DNA of 64,000 nt, taken from assembly GCA_035509615.1 (NCBI GenBank), contig DATJLK010000098.1, positions 1 to 64,000 of the forward strand. The letters run 5' to 3'. The notes under the pieces were generated by a model. It saw nothing but the letters and a program-made list of their open reading frames with translations. It was not told the origin of the DNA and searched no databases. The translations under genes and the position numbers were made by a program. Each line of letters starts with the position of its first letter. The stretch's first letter is position 1. Of this stretch, positions 11,201 through 20,900 are shown piece after piece. The DNA is from AP-15 sp035509615. GTDB taxonomy: Bacteria > Pseudomonadota > Alphaproteobacteria > ATCC43930 > CGMCC-115725.

Positions 11201-11944
11201 GGCGATCTTGGGCGGTATTTGGCCAACGGCGACATCGAGTATTTGGGGCGTTGCGACCAGCAGGTGAAAGTGCGCGGTTTTCGCATCGAACCGGGCGAAA
11301 TCGAAGCGGCACTGGCTGGTCATCCGGCGGTAGCAGAAACCGTGGTCATTGCGGCCGACGACCAACGCGGCGACAAGCGCCTGATCGCCTACATAGTTAC
11401 ACCGCCGGGCGAAGCGAAGGCGCCTGCCGCCGTCCTCCGGGCCCATCTGAAACACAATTTGCCCGGCTACATGATTCCGGCGGCTTTTGTTCATCTCGAA
11501 GCCATTCCGCTAACCGCGCATGGCAAGATTGACCGCCAAGCGCTGCCCGCACCCGCGATGAGCGGCGACGGGCCCGACAAATACGTCGCGCCGGGCACCG
11601 CCACGGAAGAAGTCCTGGCGGGAATTTGGAGCGAAGTGTTGTCCATTGAGCGAGTTGGCATTGACGACAATTTTTTTGATCTGGGAGGCCATTCGCTGCT
11701 GGCGACCCAACTGCTGACACGAATACGTCAGGCGTTTCGCATGGATCTGTCCATCACACAACTGTTCGAGGCACAGACCGTGGCCGAACTCGCTCGGCAG
11801 CTGACCGCGCTCGAACCGACGACAGGACAAGTCGAACGGATCGCCAGATTGCGGCGACGGGTATTGGGCATGTCCGCGGACGAGCTCACGCACGCGATTT
11901 CCCGCCACAACACCCAACGGCAAGCACAACGAGAATCGGCATGA
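2291..11944 (+). CDS. Hybrid PKS-NRPS: KS-AT-ACP-AMT-MOX-C-A(Thr)-PCP
   Basis: 3217 aa. An N-terminal coiled coil (about 8-36) precedes a ketosynthase (about 38-465; Cys209, His344, His384), an acyltransferase (about 570-880; GHSLG Ser660; HAFH motif near 760, malonyl-type), an ACP (Ser997), a Pro/Ala-rich linker with three AARTP repeats, a class III aminotransferase of the GSA-AT type (about 1225-1640; PLP Lys1493), a luciferase-like FMN monooxygenase (about 1745-2090), a condensation domain (HHTIIDG at 2251), an adenylation domain and a PCP (Ser3135). The adenylation code read against GrsA is DFWNIGMVHK, the standard Thr code (first Asp = D2779). By analogy with MycA, McyE and puwainaphycin synthases, the module adds malonate, converts the beta-keto group to an amine, probably hydroxylates the chain, and couples the beta-amino acyl group to Thr. 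ATGA overlap (4 bp) with the next gene indicates translational coupling. Confidence 0.95.
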   Translation: MSERAATTDYRKLMAQALRKLEATESQLRALQHEKSEAIAVVGMGCRFPGEADTPEEFWRLLSAGRDAISEIPADRWDVSSFYDPDPQTPGKMYTRNGGFLRQIDGFDAGFFGISNREAPSIDPQQRLLLEVGWEALENAGLVPRQLAGSRVGVFVGLCTNDYSQLLAQRARTEIDAYLATGNSHSVAAGRLAFLLGFTGPALAIDTACSSSLVAVHIACQNLRQRECDLALAGGVNLMLTPDLTVNFCKALMLSPDGRCKTFDASADGFARGEGCGMVVLKRHSDALRDGDPILALIRGSAINQDGRTSGLTVPNGPSQQAVIRQALENAGVKPADVGYVEAHGTGTRLGDQIEIGALGAVFGKSHTGEDPLLLGSVKTNFGHLEGAAGVASLIKVVLSLRHGMIPRHLHYRHPSSEIDWQQYPVHVCAEAMPWPAHRERRVAGVSSFGFSGTNAHVVVEAPPRLSAEATAADRPARRPTIQLLNISAMSAAALAETACRYEQCLGQNPDLSLGDVCYSASVRRTLFRHRLSVTGRTADEVRAKLSAYAAGKKIDGVQQGYIEERGTVPVAFLFTGQGSQYIGMGKGLYAAEPVFRAALDRCQEIIADRLHPPLLEAMFQDGSLDETRYTQPALFALGYALAELWQSWGLRPSWVMGHSLGEYVAACVAGALDLEDGLGLVIERARLMQSLPSGGGMAAVFADEETVAGAISQHTGELAIAALNGPENTVISGRGAAVDEVVAEFQRRKIAARRLTVSHAFHSPLIDPILDEFTKIVEQVRFHPLHIPLVSNVTGEILASGTSFDAGYWRRHTRDAVRFQTGIEALLGVGCRLFLEIGAKPILCGMGSACANAGNQTWLPSLSPGSDDAESVLAALAGLHVQGAKIEWSSYFQDTGHQFSPIPTYAFQRQPVWCQLKDTMMEPEHISPPQQAFSSVSRATRHEPPAEQQENRAILQDVDRRTLVLQELTTLTARLLRTPADQLDIHAPFLEMGADSLVLMEAVRSVEKTFGVKISIRQIFETHTNVAALASFITETMPDDRWAHLAARTPAARTPAARTPAVEPSSPSPPSRRAPAESAPALVPPAAQTSAALISHAPAAPDEMAAASLAALCQQQLQVYEQIVSKQLAACNGGLVGSPQTLPSAVRIGRHGSLSDGIADTAAKLSANHSDDPNHVSAANHGVPAASGNQQPADSVLPPWKVAEVRARGLTPPQAEHLEKLIERYTQRTRGSKQLAQSYRRMLADNRAAAGFRFSTKEMLYPIVADRSQGSRIWDVDGNEYIDITMGFGVYLFGHNPEFITRALRDQLDHGIQLGPQTPLAGPAAQLVCDLTGMERAYFCNTGTEAVFTAIRLARAVTQRKRIAIFNGSYHGHSDGVLGEPIDGNDNPQALPLVTGIPDGALADVLVLKYGEPDSLRIIREYAGELAAVLVEPVQSRRPDFHPREFLHELRTLTADAGIALVFDEMITGFRIHPGGAQAWFGIRADLATYGKIAGGGLPVGIVAGSARFLDAIDGGYWDYGDASYPRAETTFVAGTFNKNPLSMAAIHAVLAEIKQRGPALQQRLNARTADLVRRLNDVLEREGAPIRVVNFGSLFRFKFAGNMDVFFFHLLEHGIYVWEGRNCILSDAHSDQDIDAIVRAVADSARALREGGYFDDTGRMPDRAADAATGGGATSATSVASAAQGTGRRDRLERPLPLTPSAAENGSGANAEPKNFWQRERHAVGSPSVAADERSAIAASERHAIQFSLFFFGIYDPHDRDKYHLLFESSRYADANGFSAVWVPERHFHEFGGLSPNPSVLCAALARETRHIHLRAGSVVLPLHNPIRVAEEWSVVDNISDGRVGVAFASGWNPADFALALNNFGNHRDAMFAGIDQVHRLWSGEALTTTSGNGKEVAVKLFPLPRQAKLPTWLTVVNNPETFAKAGEMGVGILTNLMAQDIDRLAENLGIYRKALAHHGHDASRGHVTLLMHTFMGNDFQSTIETARRPFKQYLTSSVGLFRSMAKSQDLSVDFDTLTDDDKDVMFEHAYGSYVKSTALVGTPESCLPLVDKLQAIGVDEIACLVDFGVEPTAVLNSLPVLTELKNLYGRQTASYAHTASSATELRAQNSNDAELRVPLTEAQQQLVLLSQMNPEGAVAYNEPVVLELRGQLCLYALQRAVELLVDRHQALRSRINVRDNELVIASQWKIEVPVTDFSGLPDGEAPAHMARWFATRSQAAFDLELGPLLKVEVAKRSDQIYYLYLSAHHTIIDGAAIGILLTELSALYNAAMLDAAPALPDTLQISDYAQWLTRSIETKEWQLQKDFWINRISASSPALEFPTDRPRPLRKTYRGQRLTATLDPQLLADIKRVSRQENCTLLMTLFAAYTVLVHRLADQREIVVGIPALGRSLPGGDGLVAYCAHIMPICSDVQCRPRFTEHLRAIRSALLDAYENQDFPFASYLNELKIVRDASRAPLVDYVFNLDGELPALKMEGLTVAYHNQPVSTSRFDISLSGVEIDNRLMLYCDYNTDLFDHATINRLLDSFQTLLQAIVRSPNDNVFELPLLSASHRERLLTDFNAPSHPVPECRHQAIHHYFEEAVDKAPDAIAVVLPATETAARQELTYSLLNEQANQLAHYLKQRGLSTEEYVGIYLDRSMEAVVAVLAILKAGGAYLPLDPDYPRGRIDFILKDAAVRFIVTKQALQNELTGIEADIICIDSCLSQVVRQPKHNPAHSATGDQLAYVMYTSGSTGDPKGTAITHKNVTRLFTATDAWFGFNSNDVLPLFHSLAFDFSVWELWGALGHGGRLIIVTYETSRTPSAIYKLLTDEHMTVLNQTPSAFRQLIQFEQSRAEAKELSLRLVILGGEALEPAMLEPWIRRHGDQQPQLVNMYGITETTVHVSYRPISKADLGGGRSVIGRPIPDLQIYILDDRGEPVPIGVRGEIHVAGPGVARGYIQRPELTRERFRTNPFGRDPRDRLYRTGDLGRYLANGDIEYLGRCDQQVKVRGFRIEPGEIEAALAGHPAVAETVVIAADDQRGDKRLIAYIVTPPGEAKAPAAVLRAHLKHNLPGYMIPAAFVHLEAIPLTAHGKIDRQALPAPAMSGDGPDKYVAPGTATEEVLAGIWSEVLSIERVGIDDNFFDLGGHSLLATQLLTRIRQAFRMDLSITQLFEAQTVAELARQLTALEPTTGQVERIARLRRRVLGMSADELTHAISRHNTQRQAQRESA
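5431..5475 (+). repeat. Three exact 15-bp tandem copies in the ACP-AMT linker
   Basis: Unit AGCGCGAACCCCGGC occurs three times in a row, in frame, encoding three AARTP repeats in the flexible linker between the ACP and the aminotransferase. In-frame copy number changes would alter linker length without breaking the protein. Confidence 0.95.
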
Positions 11945-14900
11945 GTGACAATGCCCCGCAGCAAGAAGAGCTGTTCGAGCTGCTGCTTCAACTGGAAGGT
12001 ATCGATCTCAAACCGGCGTCGACGATCGCTCGCCGCTCCGACCGCAACGAAGCGCCGCTGTCGTTCGCGCAGTCGCGCTTATGGTTCCTTGATCAGCTCG
12101 ACGGCCCGACCCCCAACTACAACATGCCTGGCGCGCTTCGCCTGGATGGCGAGTTGGACGTTGATGCTCTACGCGTCAGCTTAGGTGAGATCCGCAACCG
12201 CCACGATATATTGCGCACCCGTTTCGTCAGGCGCGGTGACGAACCGGTGCAAGTGATCGACCCACCGGACAATTTCGCGCTGCCGGTCGTCGATCTAACC
12301 GACTTGAACGCGCGTGACCAGGCAACGAGCTTCCAGCATCTGGCGCGGCAAAACGCGGTGCAGCCTTTCGATCTCGCGCTGGGCCCGTTGCTTCGCCTCC
12401 AACTAGTACGGCTTGAGCCTCGTCGGCACGTGCTGCTGTTCGCGACACACCACATTATTTCCGACGGCTGGTCGATCGGGGTGCTGATCGGTGAGCTGAC
12501 GGTGCTGTACAAAGCGCGGCGCGACCGCGTCATTCCCGAACTGCCCGAACTGGCGATTCAATACGCCGACTACGCGCAATGGCAACACGCGCATTTGACG
12601 CGCGAGTCGTTGGAACCGTCTCTGGCTTACTGGCGCGAACGCCTCGCCGGGGCGCCCGAAATACTGGGTCTACCCACGGATCGGCGTCGCCCGCCGGTAC
12701 AAACCTACGACGGCGGCACGCATCGCTTTCAGATCGGGCCGGAGCTGACGGCACGCCTGCGACAGCTGAGCCGGCAATGCGATTGCACGCTGTTCATGGT
12801 CCTGCAGGCTGGGTTTGCCGCCCTATTGTCACGCTATAACGGTTCCGACGATATCGTCTTCGGGATGCCGGTGGCGAACCGGACCGTGGCCGGCATCGAA
12901 CCGCTGATCGGATTTTTCGCCAACACACTCGTCCTGCGCACGGATTTGTCGGGAGACCCGACCGTCGCCGAATTGATCGCGCGGGTGCGCAGCGCGTTGC
13001 TCGGGGACTTGGAACATCAGGAGTTGCCATTCGAATTTCTCGTCGACGAGCTGCAGCCACGACGCAACCTGAGCTTCACGCCCCTAATTCAGGCAATGTT
13101 GACCCTGCAAAACACCCCCCAGCTTGATCTGGAACTACCCGGCTTGACCGTATCGATCGAAGAGTGCGCGACGAACATTGCCAAGTTCGATATTACGCTG
13201 GCGTTGCACGAGACCAACTTGGGGCTGGCCGGCGAAATCGAATACAACACAGATCTGTTTGATGCAGAAACGATCCGACGGATGGCAGGGCACTTCCGAA
13301 ATCTGCTCCGGGCGATGGCACGCGAGCCCGCCGCGCGGGTATCCGAAGTGGACTTTCTAAGCGCCGATGAAGTCGAATTGTTGCTGCACACCTGGATCGA
13401 CACTGCGACCGACTTTCCGCGCGACAAATGCATTCAACAACTGTTCGAGCAGCAGGCGGCCGAAACCCCTGACGTCACCGCATTGGTGTTCTGCGACCGG
13501 CAATTGACCTATGCCGAGTTGAACGCTCGCGCCAACCAGGTGGCTCGCCATTTGCGCACGCTCGGTGTTGGCCCAGAAGTCGCTGTCCCGATCATTTGCG
13601 AGCGTAGCATCGAGTTGATCGTCGGCATTTTGGGCATCCTCAAAGCCGGCGGTGCTTACGTGCCGCTGGACCCGAAGTATCCTGCCGACCGGCTCGAGTA
13701 CATGTTCCGCGAAGTAAAGAGCCCGGTGGTGTTGACGCATCGAGCTTGCGCCGGTCACCTGCCACAAGACGCGGCGGCCCGGCTCTTGCTCGACGATGAC
13801 TGGCCCGAATTTGCCCGGGAGAGCCGCGAAGACCTGGAGCATCACACGCAGCCGGACGGTCTAGCCTACATCATCTTCACCTCCGGTTCGACCGGCCGTC
13901 CCAAAGGGGTCCGCGTTGTCCACGACGGCGTCGTACGGTTGGTTAAGCACACGAACTACGTCAGTCTTTCCGCAGATGAAGTGATTCTGCAGTTGACGCC
14001 GATCTCCTTCGACGTCTCGACATTCGAGATCTGGGGCAGTTTGCTCAATGGCGGCCGGCTAGTCGTGCCGCCGCCGGGGATCCCGTCGTCGCAAGAGATC
14101 GGTCGCCTCATCAAAGACTACGGCATCACGACGATGTGGCTGACCGCCGGGCTATTTCACCTGCTGGTGGACGAGAACCTCGAGGGGCTGCGACCGTTGC
14201 GGCAGCTTCTGGCCGGCGGCGACGTGCTCTCGGTGTCGCATTGCCGTCGCGTGTTGCGCGAGCTTCCCGAGCTACGGCTGATCAATGGCTACGGGCCGAC
14301 AGAATGTACCACCTTTACCACCTGCTGCACGCTGACGGAAGCGACCATCGGCAGTTCGGTGTCGATCGGCCGCCCAATCTCGAACACCAAGGTTTACATC
14401 CTCGATGAACACCGCAAGCTCGTGCCGCCCGGATGCGCCGGCGAACTCTGCGCCGGTGGTTACGGATTGGCGCGCGACTATCTAAATGACCCGGAGCTAA
14501 CGGCCGAAAAATTTATCCGCGACCCGTTCGACGACACCCCCGGCGCGCGGCTATATTGCATCGGCGATTTATGCCGTTACTTGCCCGACGGCAACATAGA
14601 ATATCTGGGGCGTATCGATCGGCAGGTCAAAATCCGCGGCTTCCGGATTGAACCGGGGGAAATCGAAACGGTGCTTGCATTGCACGATGCTGTGCGCGAC
14701 TGCACCGTGACGGCACGCCCGGACCGGTTCGGCAACAAACGGTTGATTGCTTACGTCGTTCCGACCGACACGCACCACCCTCCAGACGAGGAAGATCTCC
14801 GCGCCTTTCTGTCTCAACGGCTGCCCGAGTTCATGGTCCCGGCGGCCTTTGTGACATTGGATAGGCTGCCGCTGAACCCCAGCGGCAAGATCGACCGCGA

Positions 14901-17900
14901 TGTCTTGCCGGCTCCGAAAGCGTTTGTCGACGAACAGGAATTCATCGCACCGCGCACGGAAACCGAGCGCGCGCTGGCGGCGATCTGGTCGCGGCTGATG
15001 GGCGTCAGCCGCGTGGGCATTCACGATAACTTCTTCGCGGTCGGCGGACATTCGCTGATGGCCATCCGATTGGTCGCGCGCATCCGCGATCGCTTCGCTG
15101 CTGAACTGCCGGTTCGTCAAGTGTTCGAATTACCCACGATTGCTGGGCTGGCGGAGTATCTGGATGGCCAGGCTGACACCCGAGAGCCCCGTCTGCCGCC
15201 GATTTTCCGTCGGCCGCGAGAACGGGAGCCGCTGCTTTCGCTTGCGCAGCAGCGTCTCTGGTTTCTCTATCAACTGGACCCGCACAGCGCCGCCTACAAT
15301 GTTTCGGTTGCGCTGCGACTGACCGGACGGCTGCGCATAGATCTGCTCGTGCGGTGTTTTCAGGAAATTGTTGGTCGGCATGAATCGCTGCGGACCAACT
15401 TTCTCCAACGCGACGGCGGGGCCGTGCAGGTGGTGCATGAGCAGTGTCGCGTAGAGTTGGAATCGCGGGATCTGAGTGCGCTGCCAACGGACGAACGCGA
15501 TTCTACCTGGCAGCAACTGGCGCAGGCCGAGGCCCTGCGACCGTTCGAGCTGGAAAGCGACTCCCTGCTTCGACTGTTCTTGATAGGGCTGGCGGAAAAC
15601 GATCAGGTGCTGGTGGTGACGATGCATCACATCATCTCCGATGGCTGGTCACTTGGCGTTTTATTCGACGAATTCTCTCAGCTCTATCGCGCCTTCGCGG
15701 CCGGAGAGCCATCACCGCTTGACGAGTTGCGGGTTCAATATGCTGATTTTGCTGCGTGGCAACGGTCTTGGTTGAACAGCGATATCCTGCAGCGGCAGTT
15801 GGCTTACTGGCGGGCGCAGCTCGACAGCGCCCCGACGCTGCTGGAATTGCCAACTGACCGGCCGCGGCCTGCCGTACAGACATATCCGGGACGGACCCAT
15901 CTCTTCGAAATTGACGCCGAGTTGACGGCAGGTCTGCGCCAGTTCAGTCGCGAGAGCGATAGCAGTCAGTTCATGACACTGCTCGCCGCGTACGCAGCCA
16001 TCCTGTCCCGCTATAGCGGCCAGGACGACATCGTCGTCGGTTCTCCGGTTGCTAATCGCAAACACAGCGACACGGAAGCTTTGATCGGCTTTTTCGCCAA
16101 CACGCTGGCGCTACGGGTCGATCTGTCGGGAGACCCGACGTTTCGCGAGCTTCTCGCGCGGGTCCGCGAGATGACATTGGACGCTTTTGCCCATGACGAC
16201 CTGCCACTGGAACAGCTTGTCGAGGAGTTGTCGCCGCAGCGGAATCTGGGGCAGTCGCCGATCTTTCAGACGCTCTTCGTCTTGCAGAACGCTCCGCTGC
16301 CGGACCTTGAGTTACCGGACCTCGAACTGACAATCATCGACCAGCCGTTGCGGATCGCCAAGTTCGACCTGACGCTCACGTTGGAAGAAACGGACGGAAG
16401 ACTGCGGGGGGAATTCGAATACAATACGGATTTGTTCGAAGCCGATACAATCTCTCGCCTGGCGACGCACTTCGAGCGGTTTCTGCGTGATGCCGTTGCG
16501 CGTCCGGACCAATACGTCTCGCGACTGCAAATTCTATCCGTTGCGGAATGCGAGCGATTGTTAATCCATTGGAACCACGGTGAGATCGTCGATGACAGCG
16601 TACCGTGCGTCCCGCAATGGTTCGAGCGGCAAGCCGCCCTCACGCCCGACGCCACGGCACTGGTCTTCGACCACCAGAGCTGGACCTATCACGAGCTGAA
16701 TGCAGGCGCGAATCAACTCGCCCGCTTTCTCCGCCGCCGGCGCATAGACACAGATATTCCGGTCGGTCTTTGCCTGGAACGAAGCTACGAAATGGTCGTC
16801 GCACAACTGGGCGTGCTCAAGGCCGGCGGTGCTTATGTGCCGCTTGATCTAAGCTACCCGGAGGAGCGATTGGCTTTTATGATCCGTGACACGGGCATGT
16901 CGCTGCTGCTCACGGAAGCAAAGTGGCTCGCTCGTCATCCGCAGGCTTCAGTGGAATCCGTCTGTTTGGATTCGGATCGGACGCCGATCGCCGGCGAAAG
17001 CGAGGCCAATCTCCCCACCTCGCCTGCGCCCGATGATCTGGCATACATCATCTACACTTCCGGATCCACCGGCGAGCCCAAGGGCGTCATGGTCCCTCAC
17101 AGAGCGCTGGCCAACCACATGCAATGGATGCAGCGGACGTTTGCCATCACCTCGGGGGACCGTGTGCTGCAAAAGACGCCGTTCAGCTTCGACGCGTCGG
17201 TGTGGGAATTTTATCTGCCATTATTGACTGGAGGCGTCCTGGTTCTCGCAAAACCGGACGGGCATTTGGACAGCGAGTACCTTGTTGAAGCGATCCGCGA
17301 GCACCGGGTGACGGTGTTTCAGGGCGTGCCATCGTTGCTGCGGATGCTGGTCGAAACTGCCGGCTACCAGGATCTCGATTCACTGCGCTACGTGTTCAGT
17401 GGCGGCGAGCCGCTAACCGCCGACCTGCGCAACAAGCTGTTTGGGGCTTCGCGCACCGCGGTGTGCAATCTTTACGGTCCGACCGAGGCCTGCATCGACG
17501 CGACGTTCCAGGTGTGCTCGCGCGACGAAACAGTGCAGGCGGGTGCGCTCGCGGTTCCGATTGGGCGGCCGATCCAAAATGCGACCGCGTATGTTCTCGA
17601 CGAACATCAGCAGCCGGTCCCCGCGGGCGTGGCCGGAGAACTTTTCCTAGGGGGCGCACCACTCGCCCGCGGCTATTGGAACCGGCCAGAACTGACCGCA
17701 GAGAAGTTTGTCGACAACCCCGTCGGTGACGGGCGGCTGTTCAAGACAGGCGATCGAGTGCGCTGGTCCAGGGACGGCCACCTCGAGTTCCTGGGCCGCA
17801 CCGACGATCAGATCAAGCTGCGCGGCTTCCGCATCGAGCTCGGCGAAATCGAAGCGGCCTTGCGTACGCACGAGACGGTCCACGACGCCGCGGCGGTCGT

Positions 17901-20900
17901 CAGCACCGGCCGGCCCGAAGATCCGCGTCTGATCGCGTTTGTGCAGCCGGCCGGGGCGCAGAACGTGTCGATCTCCGAACTGCGTTCGCGCCTGAAGGAT
18001 CAAATGCCCGAATACATGATCCCAAGCGCGTGGGCGGTGCTTGAGCGATTACCACGGCTGCCGAACGGCAAGATCAACAAAGCGGCGCTGCCTATCGAGG
18101 AAGCGGTCAGTCCTGCGGCGCAATCCAAGTTCGCGCCGGCGACCGGCACCGAGGATTTGCTGATATCGATTTGGACGAAGCTTCTCAACCTCCCGCACAT
18201 CGGGCCGCGCGATAATTTCTTTGACCTCGGTGGCCACTCGCTATTGGCGACACAACTAATATCTCGCTTGCGCCATACATTCTCGGTGGACCTTCCCCTC
18301 CGCTCGGTTTTCGAAGGCCCGACGGTCGTTCAACTCGCGCGGGCCGTTGACGACGCTGTGCGGCGCCGGAAGAACTTCGCCCCGTTGCCGCAGATCGCAC
18401 CGACGCCGCGCGCGGCTAACCTGCCTTTGTCCTTCGCTCAGCAGCGATTGTGGTTTTTGCAGCAGATAGACGCGGGGAACCCGTTTTATAACATGCCGAT
18501 GGCCTTAGAGGTCCGCGGCCCGCTCGACGTCGCGGTGCTGAAACGATCCATCAATAAGGTCGTACAGCGGCACGAGGCACTTCGCACTTCGTTCGCGACC
18601 ATCGCCGGAGAACCGGTTCAAATCGTTCGTTCAAATTTTGAGGTGCCATTCGCGATCGTTGATCTGGGAGATCTGTCTGCCGAGCGGCAGATGGCCGAAA
18701 TCCGCCGCCATGCCGAAGCCGAAGCGCTCCAGGTGTTTGATCTGTCAAAGGATCTTCTTTTACGAACTGTTGTGCTGCGGCTCGATGATGATCACCGCGT
18801 CCTGTTGCTGACGATGCACCACATCGTGTCTGATGGCTGGTCGATCGGGATCCTGGTCGACGAATTGGCGCGCCTTTACGCCGCGTTTGCCAACAACGAG
18901 GTGTCGCCACTCGCCGAGTTGCCGATTCAATACGCGGACTTTGCGGTGTGGCAACGCAAGCATTTGGCTAGTCACGTGCAGGACGTGCAGATGAGCTATT
19001 GGCAGCGGCAGCTTGCCGATGCCCCGTTCTTGCTGGAGCTGCCTGCGGACCACCGCAGACCGGCGGTGCATACTTTTCGCGGCGGACAGGTACCCCTGCG
19101 TTTCGATCCCGATCTCTCCGAGCAGTTGCGGGTGTTTAGTCGCAACAACGGTGTCACACTCTTTATGACGCTGCTTGCGGGCTTCACAGCGCTGCTGGCG
19201 CGCTATACTCAGCAAGACGACATTCTAGTCGGAACGCCGATTGCCAACCGCAGCCGTGCGGAAATCGAACCGCTGATCGGTTTCTTTGTGAACATGCTGG
19301 TGCTGCGCACCGACTTCTCGGACGATCCGGATTTCCGCGAACTGCTGCGCAGGACGCTGCGCACGACCCTCGATGCCTACGCACATCAAGACCTGCCGTT
19401 CGAACAGCTCGTGGAGGTGCTGCACACCGAGCGCGACATCAGTCGCAATCCAATCGTTCAAGTCTCGTTCGCGCTGCAGAACGCCCCGATGCCGCCGCTC
19501 GAGGTGGAAGGGCTGCGGCTGCAATCTCTCGAACTCGAGGCGCAGACGGTCCGCTTCGACATCGAGGTGCATCTGTGGGATGCGGCCGACGGGATCGAAG
19601 GATATCTGCTCTACTACCGCGACATCTTCGAGACGGACACGGTCGCGCGGTTTGGGCGACATTTCGAAAACCTGCTCCGCGCCGCGCTCGTCAACCCGGA
19701 CGCTCCGGTTTCAGCACTCCCGCTGCTCGATGCCGACGAACGGCAAGCACGGATCGCAGCGTGGGGTGTGAAACCTGAAGAAGCCGCACCTGCCCGCTGC
19801 CTGCATCGCTGGTTTGAAGATCAGGCGGAACGAACGCCCGACGCCGTTGCTGTCGTTGTTCCGGCTGTACAAGACGGCAGCCAAACCGACACGCGCCAAA
19901 CGCTGACTTACAGAGAATTGAATGCGCTTGCGAACCAACTTGCCCACTGTCTGCGCGAGCGCGGGGCCGGACCGGAGGTGCTCGTTGGCCTCTGCATCGG
20001 CCGCTCGGTCAATCTGATCATAGGCTTGCTCGGTATCTTGAAAGCTGGCTCCGCTTATGTCCCGCTTGATCCCGATTATCCGCGAGATCGGCTGGCATTC
20101 ATGCTGGAAGACTCGCGAGCGCCGATCCTGGTCACCGAGAGCCGCTATCGCGATGCGCTCCCGGAAACTTCATGCCATGTTGTACAGATGGACGTGGACG
20201 CGGCAACGATCACGGCCTATCCACGGCGCAACCCGGCCAGCAAAGCGGCGCCCGAAAACGTCGCTTATGTGATCTACACCTCCGGATCAACGGGCGAGCC
20301 GAAGGGTGTGATGGTTACGCACGCCAACGTTTCGCGCCTGTTTACGACAACTGAACCCTGGTTCACGTTTGACGCCAGCGATGTCTGGACGTTGTTCCAT
20401 TCCTGCGCCTTCGACTTCTCTGTCTGGGAACTTTGGGGAGCGCTGCTGTATGGCGGACAACTGGTAGTCGTGCCTTATTGGGTTAGCCGGTCGCCGGATG
20501 CGTTCCGCCAATTGCTGACTGCAGAAGGTGTTACCGTGCTGAATCAGACGCCATCTGCGTTTCGGCAACTGGTAGCAGCCGACGCGCTCGCGCGTCATCA
20601 ACCGCTCTTGCTGCGACACATCATCCTCGGCGGCGAAGCGCTCGACCTTCAGAGCCTGCGACCCTGGTTCGATCGTCATGGCGATGCACGGCCGCAATTG
20701 ACCAATATGTTCGGCATCACGGAAACCACAGTCCACGTGACCTACCGTCGGTTGGTGCGGGCGGATCTTGAATATAGCGGCAGTTTGATTGGCCGCCCGC
20801 TTCCGGACCTGCAGTTGTGGCTGCTCGACAAGCATCTGGAGCCGCTGCCTGTCGGGGTGGCCGGAGAGATCTTCGTCGGCGGTGCCGGTGTAGCGCGAGG

